In this document: positions 1 through 5,826 of the stretch, piece after piece | How the letters are laid out: each line of letters opens with the position of its first letter | Position numbering within the stretch: the first letter of the stretch is position 1 | Assembly (NCBI GenBank): GCA_946405485.1 | Contig: CAMJHJ010000160.1 | Location: 1 to 5,826 of the forward strand | DNA from: an uncultured Bacteroidales bacterium | GTDB lineage: Bacteria; Bacteroidota; Bacteroidia; Bacteroidales; UBA932 | Reading direction: 5' to 3' | DNA length: 5,826 bases | Notes under the pieces: model-generated | What the model saw: only the letters and a program-made list of their open reading frames with translations | Databases searched by the model: none | What the model was told of the DNA's origin: nothing | Position numbers and translations under genes: made by a program

Positions 1-973
1 AATACATCTGCAGCGGCGTCCGGGTCTTGCCGGTCAGCCGCCGATAAGTCTGATAAAACCAGAAGAGCACCGGCGAAGCGCAGATCCGGGACAGACGCAT
101 CACATAGGGCGTCCGGTCATGGACCTTGCCCACATAATCCTTCGCAAACTTCCGGTCATTCATGTTCAAGCCGGCGAGATATCCCATCTTGTAATGGGCA
201 TCCTCAATCGTCTCCACCGTCAAAGGCGTCCGGTCCGGATACTGGTTCCGGAAATGGAGCCGGATGGCCGTCGTCCCTTCGTCAAACTGGCAGGCATGAA
301 GCCCTACTTTACGCGCGTCGTGGATGAATTTCCGCTCAATCCGGTAGGTCACGGTCGGACGCTTCAGATGGTAAAACTTCGTATGGAGGCTGAAGGTCAG
401 CCACATCGGGTAGTCTTCCATGATGAAGCCCAGCCGCTGGAACTCGTCGAAATCGACATGCTCCAGCAGGCTCGCCCGGAAACAGGCAGTCGGGGCCGTG
501 ATGAAACAGCCGTGCAGCAACTGCGTGAAGGTGTCTTCCTGCGGATCCTTGCACTTCCGGACGAACTGCTCCCCTGTCGCAACAGAGTCCATCAGCACGT
601 CCGTATAGACCAGGCCGATCTCCGGATCCTTCTCCATGATGTCCACCTGCAACTGCAGCTTTTCCGGATCGTTCCAGGAATCGTCCCCGGCACAGCCGGA
701 AATGTACTTTCCCCGGCACTGACGCAGGGTGGAGACATAGTTTCCGAGAATGCCCAGGTTGTGCTCGTTGTAGACGGGTCGGATCACTTCCGGATAGCGC
801 CGGGCATATTCTGCCAGGACAGATCGGGTGCCATCCTTCGAACAATCCTCTCCGACGACAATCTCGAAGGGGAACGCGGTCTTCTGGGCCAGCAGCGAAT
901 CCAGCGTCACCGGAAGCGAAAGCTCCTGGTTGTAGGTGGTGACAACGATGGAGGCTAACGGGGTCTCGCTCAT
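1..973 (-). CDS. Family 2 glycosyltransferase, 3' end cut by window
   Basis: I translated this frame by hand from ATG 973: it stays open for 324 codons to the window edge, so the protein is longer than what is visible. It is a GT-A fold, inverting, nucleotide-sugar-dependent transferase acting at the cytoplasmic face of the membrane. The N-terminus [10 protein letters not shown] (8-17) and [14 protein letters not shown] (37-50) form the nucleotide-binding half. AGDDSW (95-100) holds the DxD-type metal site, and FIMEDYPMW (183-191) holds the acidic ED pair expected of the catalytic base region. No transmembrane helix is visible; the segment [16 protein letters not shown] (301-316) is amphipathic or weakly hydrophobic and may touch the membrane. 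The start overlaps the aminotransferase stop (ATGA), so it belongs to the same operon. By position it may transfer the modified amino sugar or the next residue, but the donor cannot be read from sequence. GC in samples is 58-62%. Confidence 0.93.
   Translation of the reverse strand, partial: MSETPLASIVVTTYNQELSLPVTLDSLLAQKTAFPFEIVVGEDCSKDGTRSVLAEYARRYPEVIRPVYNEHNLGILGNYVSTLRQCRGKYISGCAGDDSWNDPEKLQLQVDIMEKDPEIGLVYTDVLMDSVATGEQFVRKCKDPQEDTFTQLLHGCFITAPTACFRASLLEHVDFDEFQRLGFIMEDYPMWLTFSLHTKFYHLKRPTVTYRIERKFIHDARKVGLHACQFDEGTTAIRLHFRNQYPDRTPLTVETIEDAHYKMGYLAGLNMNDRKFAKDYVGKVHDRTPYVMRLSRICASPVLFWFYQTYRRLTGKTRTPLQMY
970..973 (-). promoter_or_regulatory. ATGA stop/start overlap, aminotransferase to glycosyltransferase
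   Basis: On the minus strand the four bases read ATGA: ATG (973-971) opens the GT2 gene and TGA (972-970) ends the aminotransferase. No Shine-Dalgarno precedes the ATG (the upstream bases are CAGCGCTGGAA), so initiation by terminating ribosomes is the likely route. This overlap also fixes the GT2 start. Confidence 0.85.
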
Positions 974-2073
974 TTCCAGCGGTTGATCAGGTCGACGACC
1001 GTTTGGATTTCTTCCATGGTCAGAGCAGGGCTGAACGGCAGGCTCAATTCTTCCCGATGGATCTTCTCGGACACTGGGAAGGACCACCCGTTCCAATCGG
1101 CATAGCACTTCTGCTTGTGCGGCGGGATAGGATAGTGGATGAGCGTCTGCACGCCATTGTCCTTCAGGTATTGCTGGAGTTCATCCCGTCGTTCGCACAG
1201 GACCGGGAAGATATGGAATACGTTCGCGTTCCAGTCCGGCACCTGCGGCAGCAGGATAGCGGGATTGTCTATGTGCTCCAGGTAATAACGGGCCACCTGT
1301 CGCCGGAGCTCATTGTCCTCATCGAGGTGCTTGAGCTTGACGGAAAGGATGGCGGCCTGGATCTCGTCCAGCCGGCTGTTGCGGCCGCAATAGTCGAAGA
1401 CATATTTCTTGGAGGAGCCGTAATTGGCGAGCGTCCGGACCACATTCGCCAGCTCCTCGTCGTCTGTCGTGACGGCACCGCCGTCGCCGAAGGCGCCGAG
1501 GTTCTTGCCCGGATAGAAACTGTGGCCGGCGGCATCGCCCAGGGAGCCCGTCCGTTTGCCGCTTTGGAAACGGCAGCCGTGGGCCTGCGCATTGTCCTCG
1601 ATCAGTTTCAGGCCATGCTTGCGGCAGATTTCCCCGATCCGGTCCGTGTACGCGCAGCGGCCGTACAGATGGACGATCATGACGGCCTTGGTCCGGGGGG
1701 TGATGGCCTCCTCGATCAGCCGGTCGTCGATCTCCAGCGTCTCGATATCCGGCTCCACCAGGACCGGCGTCAGGCCGTTTTCCGTGATGGCCAGGATGGA
1801 GGCGATGTAGGTGTTGGCCGGGACGATGACCTCGTCCCCCTGCTGCATCACGCCCATCTCGAGATAGGCCCGCAGGATCCAGATCAAGGCATCGAGGCCG
1901 TTCGCGACGCCGATGCAATATTTCGTGCCGATGTAGTCGGCATATTCCTGCTCGAACCGCTTGTTTTCCATGCCCTGCAGGTACCAGCCGGAGTCGACGA
2001 CACGCCGGACCGCCTCATGGAGTTCCTCCTTATACTTTTCCGTAATGGATTTCAAAGGGCTATACAGTATCAT
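970..2073 (-). CDS. fdtB: dTDP-3-keto-6-deoxyhexose aminotransferase (DegT/DnrJ/EryC1/StrS family)
   Basis: A complete 367-residue PLP aminotransferase that puts an amino group on C3 of the keto sugar supplied by the ketoisomerase, giving dTDP-Fuc3N or dTDP-Qui3N. Typical pieces are [21 protein letters not shown] (27-47), [18 protein letters not shown] (53-70), [15 protein letters not shown] (82-96), [10 protein letters not shown] (157-166) with Asp160 as the residue that pairs with the PLP ring nitrogen, [16 protein letters not shown] (185-200) with Schiff-base Lys190, [19 protein letters not shown] segment at 228-243, and [13 protein letters not shown] (312-324). Length and start agree with FdtB/QdtB. 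It starts at ATG 2073, 61 bp after the acyltransferase stop with no clear Shine-Dalgarno, and its TGA overlaps the glycosyltransferase ATG. High GC (about 67% in a sample) like the ketoisomerase. FdtB and QdtB cannot be told apart by eye, so the symbol marks the family. Confidence 0.94.
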   Translation of the reverse strand: MILYSPLKSITEKYKEELHEAVRRVVDSGWYLQGMENKRFEQEYADYIGTKYCIGVANGLDALIWILRAYLEMGVMQQGDEVIVPANTYIASILAITENGLTPVLVEPDIETLEIDDRLIEEAITPRTKAVMIVHLYGRCAYTDRIGEICRKHGLKLIEDNAQAHGCRFQSGKRTGSLGDAAGHSFYPGKNLGAFGDGGAVTTDDEELANVVRTLANYGSSKKYVFDYCGRNSRLDEIQAAILSVKLKHLDEDNELRRQVARYYLEHIDNPAILLPQVPDWNANVFHIFPVLCERRDELQQYLKDNGVQTLIHYPIPPHKQKCYADWNGWSFPVSEKIHREELSLPFSPALTMEEIQTVVDLINRWK

Positions 2074-2134
2074 CTCTATGATTCCGGAGAATAAAATGAA
2101 ATGTCAAAGAGTACCGTCCAGGCGCCGCATCGCG
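2074..2134 (-). other. 61-bp intergenic gap between acyltransferase and aminotransferase
   Basis: This is the longest non-coding stretch in the window. It is GC-rich on the acyltransferase side and AT-rich next to fdtB (2074-2110). I looked for a Bacteroidota-type promoter (TTTG about 19 bases before TAnnTTTG): one TTTG is present near 2107 but no second box follows, so I do not call a promoter. No hairpin-plus-T-run terminator is seen. It may be the seam where the upstream cassette meets the older fdtB-GT2 part of the operon. Confidence 0.5.
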
Positions 2135-2821
2135 TCATCGATGGACATCATCATACTCGTCGATATCCTTGATCCGCTTCAGATACCGGGCAGGACTGCC
2201 GACATGGATCTCGTAATCCGGGATATCGTGAGAAACGACCGAATTGGCCCCGGCGACGCAGAAATCACCCATTCTTCTCTTTTCCAGGACGATCGTACCG
2301 AAAGCGATGGAAGAACACTTTCCAATGACATCATAGCTGCTCACGATTCCACCAGCCGCAATATGGCAGAAAGGACCAAGAATGCTATTATGACCCACCA
2401 CCGTATTGGCCATCATCATGGTGCAATGACCGATCCTGGACTGCGGCCCGACATAACAGTTGCTCATCACGAATACGCCCGGTTCCAATTGCGCGCTTTT
2501 CGCAATGAAAGCAGAATGGTGCACGACCGTTCCAAGCCGTTCCAAAGGAATGTCAATCTTGTTGAAAGTCTTTTCGATGAGGGTGTTCCGGCCAACGGTA
2601 TGGATGGCAAAGAGAAAATAGTAGTCCGTCTCTTCCACGAGCCGCCTGATGTCTTCCATCTTTCCGATGACAGGATAACCGCAGACAGCGTCTTCATAAT
2701 CGTTGATGAAGCCTGCGACCTCCCACTCGTCATCCTGAAACCTTTCTTTGTTGTCCTCGATACAAGCGGCCACCACACCACCATTGCCTTCCCCACCGAT
2801 AATCACCAGTTTTTTTGTCAT
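2135..2821 (-). CDS. NeuD/PglD-family sugar O-/N-acyltransferase (left-handed beta-helix)
   Basis: A 228-residue two-domain protein. Residues 1-95 or so form a PglD-type N-terminal domain opening with the loop KLVIIGGEGNGG (4-15), which in relatives holds the nucleotide-sugar; VAGFINDYEDAVCGYPVIG (35-53) is typical of the family. From about 97 onward come isoleucine/valine-rich hexapeptide repeats of a left-handed beta-helix, the trimeric acyl-CoA-dependent acyltransferase fold. NTVVGHNSILGPFCHIAAGG (139-158) carries His144, the expected general base, and VGSPARYLKR (207-216) closes the helix. In a 3-amino-sugar operon it is the best candidate for acylating the sugar made by the aminotransferase, taking the place of FdtC/QdtC acetyltransferases; whether the donor is acetyl-CoA or the product of the three upstream CoA enzymes is open. 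The start overlaps the CoA-transferase stop (ATGA), so the two are probably translated together. Sampled GC is about 47%, well below fdtB. Confidence 0.9.
   Translation of the reverse strand: MTKKLVIIGGEGNGGVVAACIEDNKERFQDDEWEVAGFINDYEDAVCGYPVIGKMEDIRRLVEETDYYFLFAIHTVGRNTLIEKTFNKIDIPLERLGTVVHHSAFIAKSAQLEPGVFVMSNCYVGPQSRIGHCTMMMANTVVGHNSILGPFCHIAAGGIVSSYDVIGKCSSIAFGTIVLEKRRMGDFCVAGANSVVSHDIPDYEIHVGSPARYLKRIKDIDEYDDVHR
2818..2821 (-). promoter_or_regulatory. ATGA stop/start overlap, CoA-transferase to acyltransferase
   Basis: The minus strand reads ATGA: the ATG at 2821 begins the NeuD-like acyltransferase and the TGA at 2820-2818 ends the CoA-transferase. The sequence before it (ATTTTCTGACAGT) has no Shine-Dalgarno. 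This suggests translational coupling and hence a shared pathway for the two proteins. Confidence 0.85.
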
Positions 2822-4116
2822 ACTGTCAGAAAATGTTTACCAAATCTCTCAAATGCTTTCCTCTCCAACGACTCTCTGTCATCGGGATGAGCGATGCCTA
2901 TCAGTTTCCTTGCCCTTTCCTGCAAGGACAGTCCTTTCAGATTCACGGAACCATACTCCGTAACCACCCATTGGACATCACTCCGGGGAGTGACGACACC
3001 TGCCCCCGTCTCGAGAACAGGGATGATCTTGCTTTCGCCGTTTTTGGACCTGGAGGGGAAAGCCGTGATGGATTTCCCCCCTTCCGACATACTGGCGCCC
3101 TTGACGAAATCAAGCTGGCCACCCGTGCCGGAAATAATCCTGGTGCCGACGGAATCCGCGCATACCTGGCCCGTCAGATCGACTTGGACGGCCGAATTGA
3201 CGGCGACCACTTTCGGATTCCTCGCGATGACATACGGGTCATTCACATACCCGATATCCATCATCAGGATCCTGCGGTTGAAATCCACATATTCGTATAA
3301 ATCAGCCGTACCCAGCAGAAAAGAAGCCACGACACGACCTTTGTCTATCTTTTTGTTGGCCCCGGTGACGACACCCAGCTTCATCAATTCCAACACGCCG
3401 GCGGAGAACATTTCCGTATGGACACCGAGGTCCCTCCTGTCTCGTAGGAAGAAGGCCAATGCGTCAGGCAATGCCCCGATGCCCAGCTGCAGGCAAGATC
3501 CATCCTCGATCAGATCCGAGCAGTTCTTCCCGATCCTGGCCTCGATGTCCGATGGAATCATGGACCGGTGCTCCGGCAGCGGCCGGTGATCCTCGACGAA
3601 GTAATCGAAAGTATCGACCGGAATCAATGCATCCCCGTAAGTATGGGGCACAAATCGGTTGACAACGGCAATCTTGATCTTCGCGACTTCCAGGGCGGCT
3701 ACCGAGCAATCGACAGAACCGCCCAGGGAGACATATCCTCCCATGCCGGGTGTCGAAACCGTAACCATCGCCACGTCGCAACGGACAATGCCCGTCCTGT
3801 AAAGCCGCTGCGTATCCACCAAGTGTACGGGAATGTAATCCGCCGAACCGGACTCTACACTCGATCTCACGGTAGGTCCGACAAAAAAAGCCTCGTCCTT
3901 GAACAGCCCCTGATACTTCGGATCGGCATACAATGCCGGACCTTCCGTATAAGAATGGTGGAAATGGATGTCCTCCAACTCGCCGGCTTCAGCACGGCGG
4001 CACAAGGCCTCTATCAGAACAAAAGGCACATGGGCGGCACTGCTGATATGGATATGGTCGTGAGACTTGACAACGCTCACGGCTTCATCCGCACTGGCAA
4101 AGCTAAGAGGACGCAT
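2818..4116 (-). CDS. CoA-transferase, acetyl-CoA hydrolase/transferase (4-hydroxybutyrate / RipA itaconate type) family
   Basis: A 432-residue cytoplasmic enzyme that moves CoA between carboxylic acids through a glutamyl-CoA thioester. Length matches 4-hydroxybutyrate or butyryl CoA-transferases (about 430) and is shorter than AarC-type succinyl-CoA:acetate transferases (about 500). Diagnostic stretches are GMGGYVSLGGSVD (124-136), LGIGALPDAL (211-220), GVHTEMFSAG (231-240) with Glu235 as the catalytic nucleophile, DPYVIARN (293-300), VDLTGQVCADSVG (312-324), SGTGGQLDFVKGASMSEGGK (329-348) for the oxyanion/CoA loop, and VVTEYGSVNLKGLSLQERA (384-402) then IAHPDDRE. All key residues are present, so it should be active. 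The AGGA of the lyase's last codons lies 7 bases before the ATG and could act as a ribosome site. The TGA stop overlaps the acyltransferase ATG. It is the same family as RipA of the Yersinia itaconate operon; acceptor and donor acids are unknown. Sampled GC is about 57%. Confidence 0.93.
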   Translation of the reverse strand: MRPLSFASADEAVSVVKSHDHIHISSAAHVPFVLIEALCRRAEAGELEDIHFHHSYTEGPALYADPKYQGLFKDEAFFVGPTVRSSVESGSADYIPVHLVDTQRLYRTGIVRCDVAMVTVSTPGMGGYVSLGGSVDCSVAALEVAKIKIAVVNRFVPHTYGDALIPVDTFDYFVEDHRPLPEHRSMIPSDIEARIGKNCSDLIEDGSCLQLGIGALPDALAFFLRDRRDLGVHTEMFSAGVLELMKLGVVTGANKKIDKGRVVASFLLGTADLYEYVDFNRRILMMDIGYVNDPYVIARNPKVVAVNSAVQVDLTGQVCADSVGTRIISGTGGQLDFVKGASMSEGGKSITAFPSRSKNGESKIIPVLETGAGVVTPRSDVQWVVTEYGSVNLKGLSLQERARKLIGIAHPDDRESLERKAFERFGKHFLTV

Positions 4117-4119
4117 CCG

Positions 4120-5013
4120 TTATTCCTTCGGCCTTTTCCACTGGATCTTTTCGTGCTTGGCCAAGATGGTCTTGGCCATACGGACCATCGGAGGGCCGAT
4201 GAACTTGTTGTCCTTCACCGCCACTCCATTTCCCTCACGGACCGCCTCCTCCGCCAGTTCTACCATTTCGGAAGCCCAGGCGACTTCTTCCTCGGACGGC
4301 GAGTAGTATTGATGCACGATGGGAATTTCCTTGGGGCTGAGGACAAGCATCCCCTCGAAGCCGATCGTCCTTCCCAGCTTGACTTCCTTCTCCAGATCCT
4401 CCAGGTCATGGACTTTGATATGCACCGTGTCGATGGGGATGATCCCCGCGGAGCGGGCGGCGTTTACAATGGCATTCCGGGCATAGAAGATACTCTGTCC
4501 CTCATCGTCATGCTTGCCATGCGTGTCCGAAACATAGTCTTCACACCCGAAGGCGACGGCTACGACCCGAGGACTCGCGGTACAGATGTCCTTGATATTG
4601 ACAATCGCACCGGCCGTCTCGATCAGCGGGATAATCTTGAAGGTGCCGATCGGGATGTGCTTCTCGTACTCGATGGTTTCCAGCAACTTGCCGACGAAAT
4701 AAATATCTTCGCCCTTCGTCGACTTCGGATACATGAAACCATGGACACCTTCGATGGTCAGCTGCATCAGGTCCCTCAGAAGTTCTCCGCTTTCCCGGTC
4801 ATTCACCCTCGGAAAAATCAGTTTGCCATTCAAGTCGTCCCTCTGTACAAATGCCTTGATATTGTCCCTGGCAAGCTGCTTGTCAAAAATGGGAACGGAG
4901 TCCTCGACGTCAAGTAGCAAGACATCGGCATCTCGACGGACCGAACTGTCCAACAACCGCTGGTTGTGTCCGGGGACGAACATCAGACTGCGCATCAGAT
5001 AATCTTCATTCAT
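4120..5013 (-). CDS. CitE-like CoA-ester lyase (HpcH/HpaI aldolase / citrate lyase beta family)
   Basis: A 297-residue TIM-barrel, metal-dependent C-C lyase that cleaves, or in reverse forms, malyl-, methylmalyl- or citramalyl-type CoA esters. Visible motifs in order are RSLMFVPGHNQRLLDSS (8-24), LLLDVEDSVP (32-41), FPRVND (67-72, Arg69 being the usual substrate/CoA arginine), IPLIETAGAI (128-137, with likely metal ligand Glu132), VAFGCEDYVSD (153-163, with likely metal ligand Asp159), GFEGMLVLSPKEI (218-230), and a C-terminal FIGPPMVRMAKTIL segment. Length fits the stand-alone CitE-like/CCL group. Real citrate lyase would need citD and citF subunits, which are absent. Candidate activities are (S)-citramalyl-CoA lyase (as Yersinia RipC) or L-malyl/beta-methylmalyl-CoA lyase; the choice is inference. 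ATG start lies 13 bp after the MaoC stop, and the TAA stop is 3 bp before the CoA-transferase ATG, pointing to coupled translation. Confidence 0.92.
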   Translation of the reverse strand: MNEDYLMRSLMFVPGHNQRLLDSSVRRDADVLLLDVEDSVPIFDKQLARDNIKAFVQRDDLNGKLIFPRVNDRESGELLRDLMQLTIEGVHGFMYPKSTKGEDIYFVGKLLETIEYEKHIPIGTFKIIPLIETAGAIVNIKDICTASPRVVAVAFGCEDYVSDTHGKHDDEGQSIFYARNAIVNAARSAGIIPIDTVHIKVHDLEDLEKEVKLGRTIGFEGMLVLSPKEIPIVHQYYSPSEEEVAWASEMVELAEEAVREGNGVAVKDNKFIGPPMVRMAKTILAKHEKIQWKRPKE

Positions 5014-5026
5014 AGGATCAAAAAGT

Positions 5027-5485
5027 TTAGCTGCGTTTCTTTACCAGGATATGACGTCGAAAAGTGAGGACATCGACCCCATCCTGATTATAGGCCGTAG
5101 ATTCGACATAAACAATGCCGCGGTCGGTCTTCGACTTCGACTCGCGCTTGTCCAGAATCTTACTCCTGACATAGATGGTATCTCCGATAAAAACAGGGTT
5201 CAAATGTTTGATACATTCGTAATCCAGGTTGGCGATGGCCTTCCCGCTCACATCGGGCACGGTGATGCCCACGGCCAGAGAGAACACGAGCGTTCCTACG
5301 ACCAGGATTCTCCCGTGTTGCTGACGGCCGGCATAGTCCACATTCGTGTGGACGGGATGATGATTCATCGTCAACAGACTGAAGAAATTGTTGTCGCTCT
5401 CGAAGATCGTCTTGGAGAGCGAATGCCGGATCTCCCCCCCGACCTCGAAATCCTCATAATACAAACCTAGAATTGACTGATCCAT
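5027..5485 (-). CDS. MaoC-family hot-dog hydratase/dehydratase (mesaconyl-/itaconyl-CoA hydratase-like)
   Basis: A 152-residue single hot-dog-fold protein, the normal size for a one-domain MaoC enzyme. Such enzymes reversibly hydrate 2-enoyl-CoA thioesters in the cytoplasm. The N-terminal YYEDFEVGGEIRHSLSKT is the standard MaoC opening. The hydratase loop follows at residues 37-52 as LLTMNHHPVHTNVDYA, then the central helix GTLVFSLAVGI and the strand VFIGDTIYVRSKIL. In canonical (R)-specific enoyl-CoA hydratases the dyad is Asp-x4-His; here it is Asn41-x4-His46. From memory, the TMN..P.H form is usual in MaoC proteins that sit beside CitE-like lyases and act on branched C5 or dicarboxylic acyl-CoAs, so I read it as a subfamily mark rather than decay. 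It starts at ATG 5485, 9 bp after the ketoisomerase stop, without a visible Shine-Dalgarno sequence, and ends TAA 13 bp before the lyase. Exact substrate cannot be read from sequence. Confidence 0.9.
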   Translation of the reverse strand: MDQSILGLYYEDFEVGGEIRHSLSKTIFESDNNFFSLLTMNHHPVHTNVDYAGRQQHGRILVVGTLVFSLAVGITVPDVSGKAIANLDYECIKHLNPVFIGDTIYVRSKILDKRESKSKTDRGIVYVESTAYNQDGVDVLTFRRHILVKKRS

Positions 5486-5494
5486 CGTACTGTC

Positions 5495-5826
5495 TTATTC
5501 ATTTCTATCATTCAAAAACGCTTGATACTCGCGGATATAATCCGCTTCATCATACGGTTCGGAAGCAAGCACCAGGCACACGGCGCCGGAGGAGAATTCC
5601 TGCTCGGCCGCCCAGATGCCCGGCGGGATGTGAAGGCCCTTGAAAGGGCGGTTCAGATAGACGGTCCGCTTCTCGCGCCCGTCGTCCAGGACCACCTCGA
5701 AACTGCCGCTGGCGGCCACCAGGAACTGATGGCACTCCTTGTGGGCATGGGCCCCGCGGGCTTCGCCGCCAGGGATGTCGTACAGGTAGAACACCCGCTT
5801 GATATCGAAGGGGACCGTCTCCCGGG
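5495..5826 (-). CDS. fdtA: dTDP-sugar 3,4-ketoisomerase (FdtA/QdtA/WxcM-like cupin), 5' end cut by window
   Basis: Cytoplasmic cupin enzyme that isomerises dTDP-4-keto-6-deoxyglucose to the 3-keto sugar, which the aminotransferase downstream can aminate. The reading frame is open to the window edge: 109 residues are visible and, against a usual length near 135-140, roughly 25-30 N-terminal residues lie outside. A GTG at 5794 is an internal valine, because the ten codons before it (RETVPFDIKR) still match the family. Family signatures are DIPGGEARGAHAHKE, with two histidines of the cupin active site (fragment residues 26 and 28), then LNRPFKGLHIPPGIW and CLVLASEPYDEADYIREY. Stop is TAA, 9 bp before the MaoC gene. 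GC is high in the body (about 72% in one 60-base sample) but falls in the last 20 or so codons. The sequence does not let me decide between FdtA (galacto, Fuc3N) and QdtA (gluco, Qui3N); the symbol is the family name, not a proven product. Confidence 0.92.
   Translation of the reverse strand, partial: RETVPFDIKRVFYLYDIPGGEARGAHAHKECHQFLVAASGSFEVVLDDGREKRTVYLNRPFKGLHIPPGIWAAEQEFSSGAVCLVLASEPYDEADYIREYQAFLNDRNE

Larger units (their letters stand above)
2135..5485 (-). other. Four-gene acyl-CoA / acyltransferase cassette inside a 3-amino-sugar operon
   Basis: MaoC hydratase, CitE-like lyase, CoA-transferase and NeuD-like acyltransferase lie head to tail with spacings of 13 bp, 3 bp and a 4-bp overlap, between the ketoisomerase and the aminotransferase that act on successive sugar intermediates. 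The first three gene families equal those of the Yersinia rip itaconate operon. Short hand-counted samples give GC of 47-60% here against 58-72% in the flanking genes. I infer a unit acquired together, which either makes an unusual acyl-CoA for sugar decoration or degrades a C4/C5 dicarboxylate; no insertion sequence or repeats mark its ends. Confidence 0.6.

Noticed and set aside
336..845. 169-codon minus-strand frame that could suggest a frameshifted gene
   Set aside because: It lies in a different frame from the continuous 324-codon GT2 frame, which needs no frameshift.
119..958. 279-codon plus-strand frame at the left end
   Set aside because: Antisense to the GT2 reading frame, which has clear motifs and the ATGA link to the aminotransferase.
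1003..2094. 363-codon plus-strand frame opposite the aminotransferase
   Set aside because: Antisense shadow of a gene with all catalytic motifs intact; the product is low-complexity in Asp, Val, Leu and Arg, with no recognisable domain.
2104..2130. Eight-codon minus-strand ORF (MRRLDGTL) in the gap before fdtB, as a possible leader peptide
   Set aside because: Too short, no ribosome site, and no regulatory codon run or alternative hairpins seen.
2074..2134. Internal promoter for fdtB
   Set aside because: Only a single TTTG is visible; the TAnnTTTG box at proper spacing is missing.
3568..4917. 449-codon open frame on the plus strand opposite the lyase and CoA-transferase genes
   Set aside because: It spans the junction of two well-recognised minus-strand genes, its translation resembles no family I know, and long antisense frames are expected in GC-rich coding DNA.
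4120..5013. True citrate lyase beta subunit
   Set aside because: No acyl-carrier (CitD), alpha (CitF) or activating (CitC/CitX/CitG) genes are nearby, and a MaoC partner fits the stand-alone CoA-ester lyases instead.
5495..5794. Ketoisomerase read as a complete 99-residue protein from the GTG at 5794
   Set aside because: The ten codons upstream in frame match the family and the frame stays open to the window edge, so the true start is outside.

Overview
The window is one block of seven genes, all on the minus strand and read from high to low coordinates. No intergenic gap exceeds 61 bp. The order of transcription is: 3' part of a dTDP-sugar 3,4-ketoisomerase (fdtA/qdtA type, 5826-5495); MaoC-family hydratase (5485-5027); CitE-like CoA-ester lyase (5013-4120); acetyl-CoA hydrolase/transferase-family CoA-transferase (4116-2818); NeuD/PglD-type left-handed beta-helix acyltransferase (2821-2135); DegT/DnrJ/EryC1/StrS aminotransferase (fdtB/qdtB type, 2073-970); and a GT2 glycosyltransferase (973-1, running off the window). 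The tight packing, with two 4-bp ATGA stop/start overlaps and gaps of 3, 9, 13 and 61 bp, indicates a single operon. I see no tRNA, rRNA, CRISPR array, insertion sequence, terminator or convincing promoter, and no gene-free stretch longer than 300 bases.

The outer genes belong to a surface polysaccharide (O-antigen, capsule or S-layer glycan) locus. The ketoisomerase and the PLP aminotransferase together turn dTDP-4-keto-6-deoxyglucose into a dTDP-3-amino-3,6-dideoxyhexose (Fuc3N or Qui3N), and the GT2 enzyme would help assemble the glycan. Most starts lack a Shine-Dalgarno sequence and the proteins look like Bacteroidota homologues, so a fairly GC-rich member of Bacteroidales (gut or environmental) is my guess. 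That is an inference from protein style, not a demonstrated assignment.

The striking part is the middle. Between the ketoisomerase and the aminotransferase, where I would expect only a sugar N-acetyltransferase, sit three CoA-thioester enzymes followed by an acyltransferase. MaoC hydratase + CitE-like lyase + CAT-type CoA-transferase is the same set of families as the Yersinia itaconate-degradation (rip; Ict/Ich/Ccl) operon. Two readings are possible. The cassette may build or activate an unusual acyl-CoA (malyl-, citramalyl-, mesaconyl- or itaconyl-like) that the coupled acyltransferase attaches to the 3-amino sugar, or it may be a catabolic itaconate-type module lodged in a glycan locus. 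Location and translational coupling favour the first. Hand counts of short samples suggest the middle genes have lower GC (about 47-60%) than the flanking fdtA, fdtB and GT2 genes (about 58-72%), which fits an inserted cassette.
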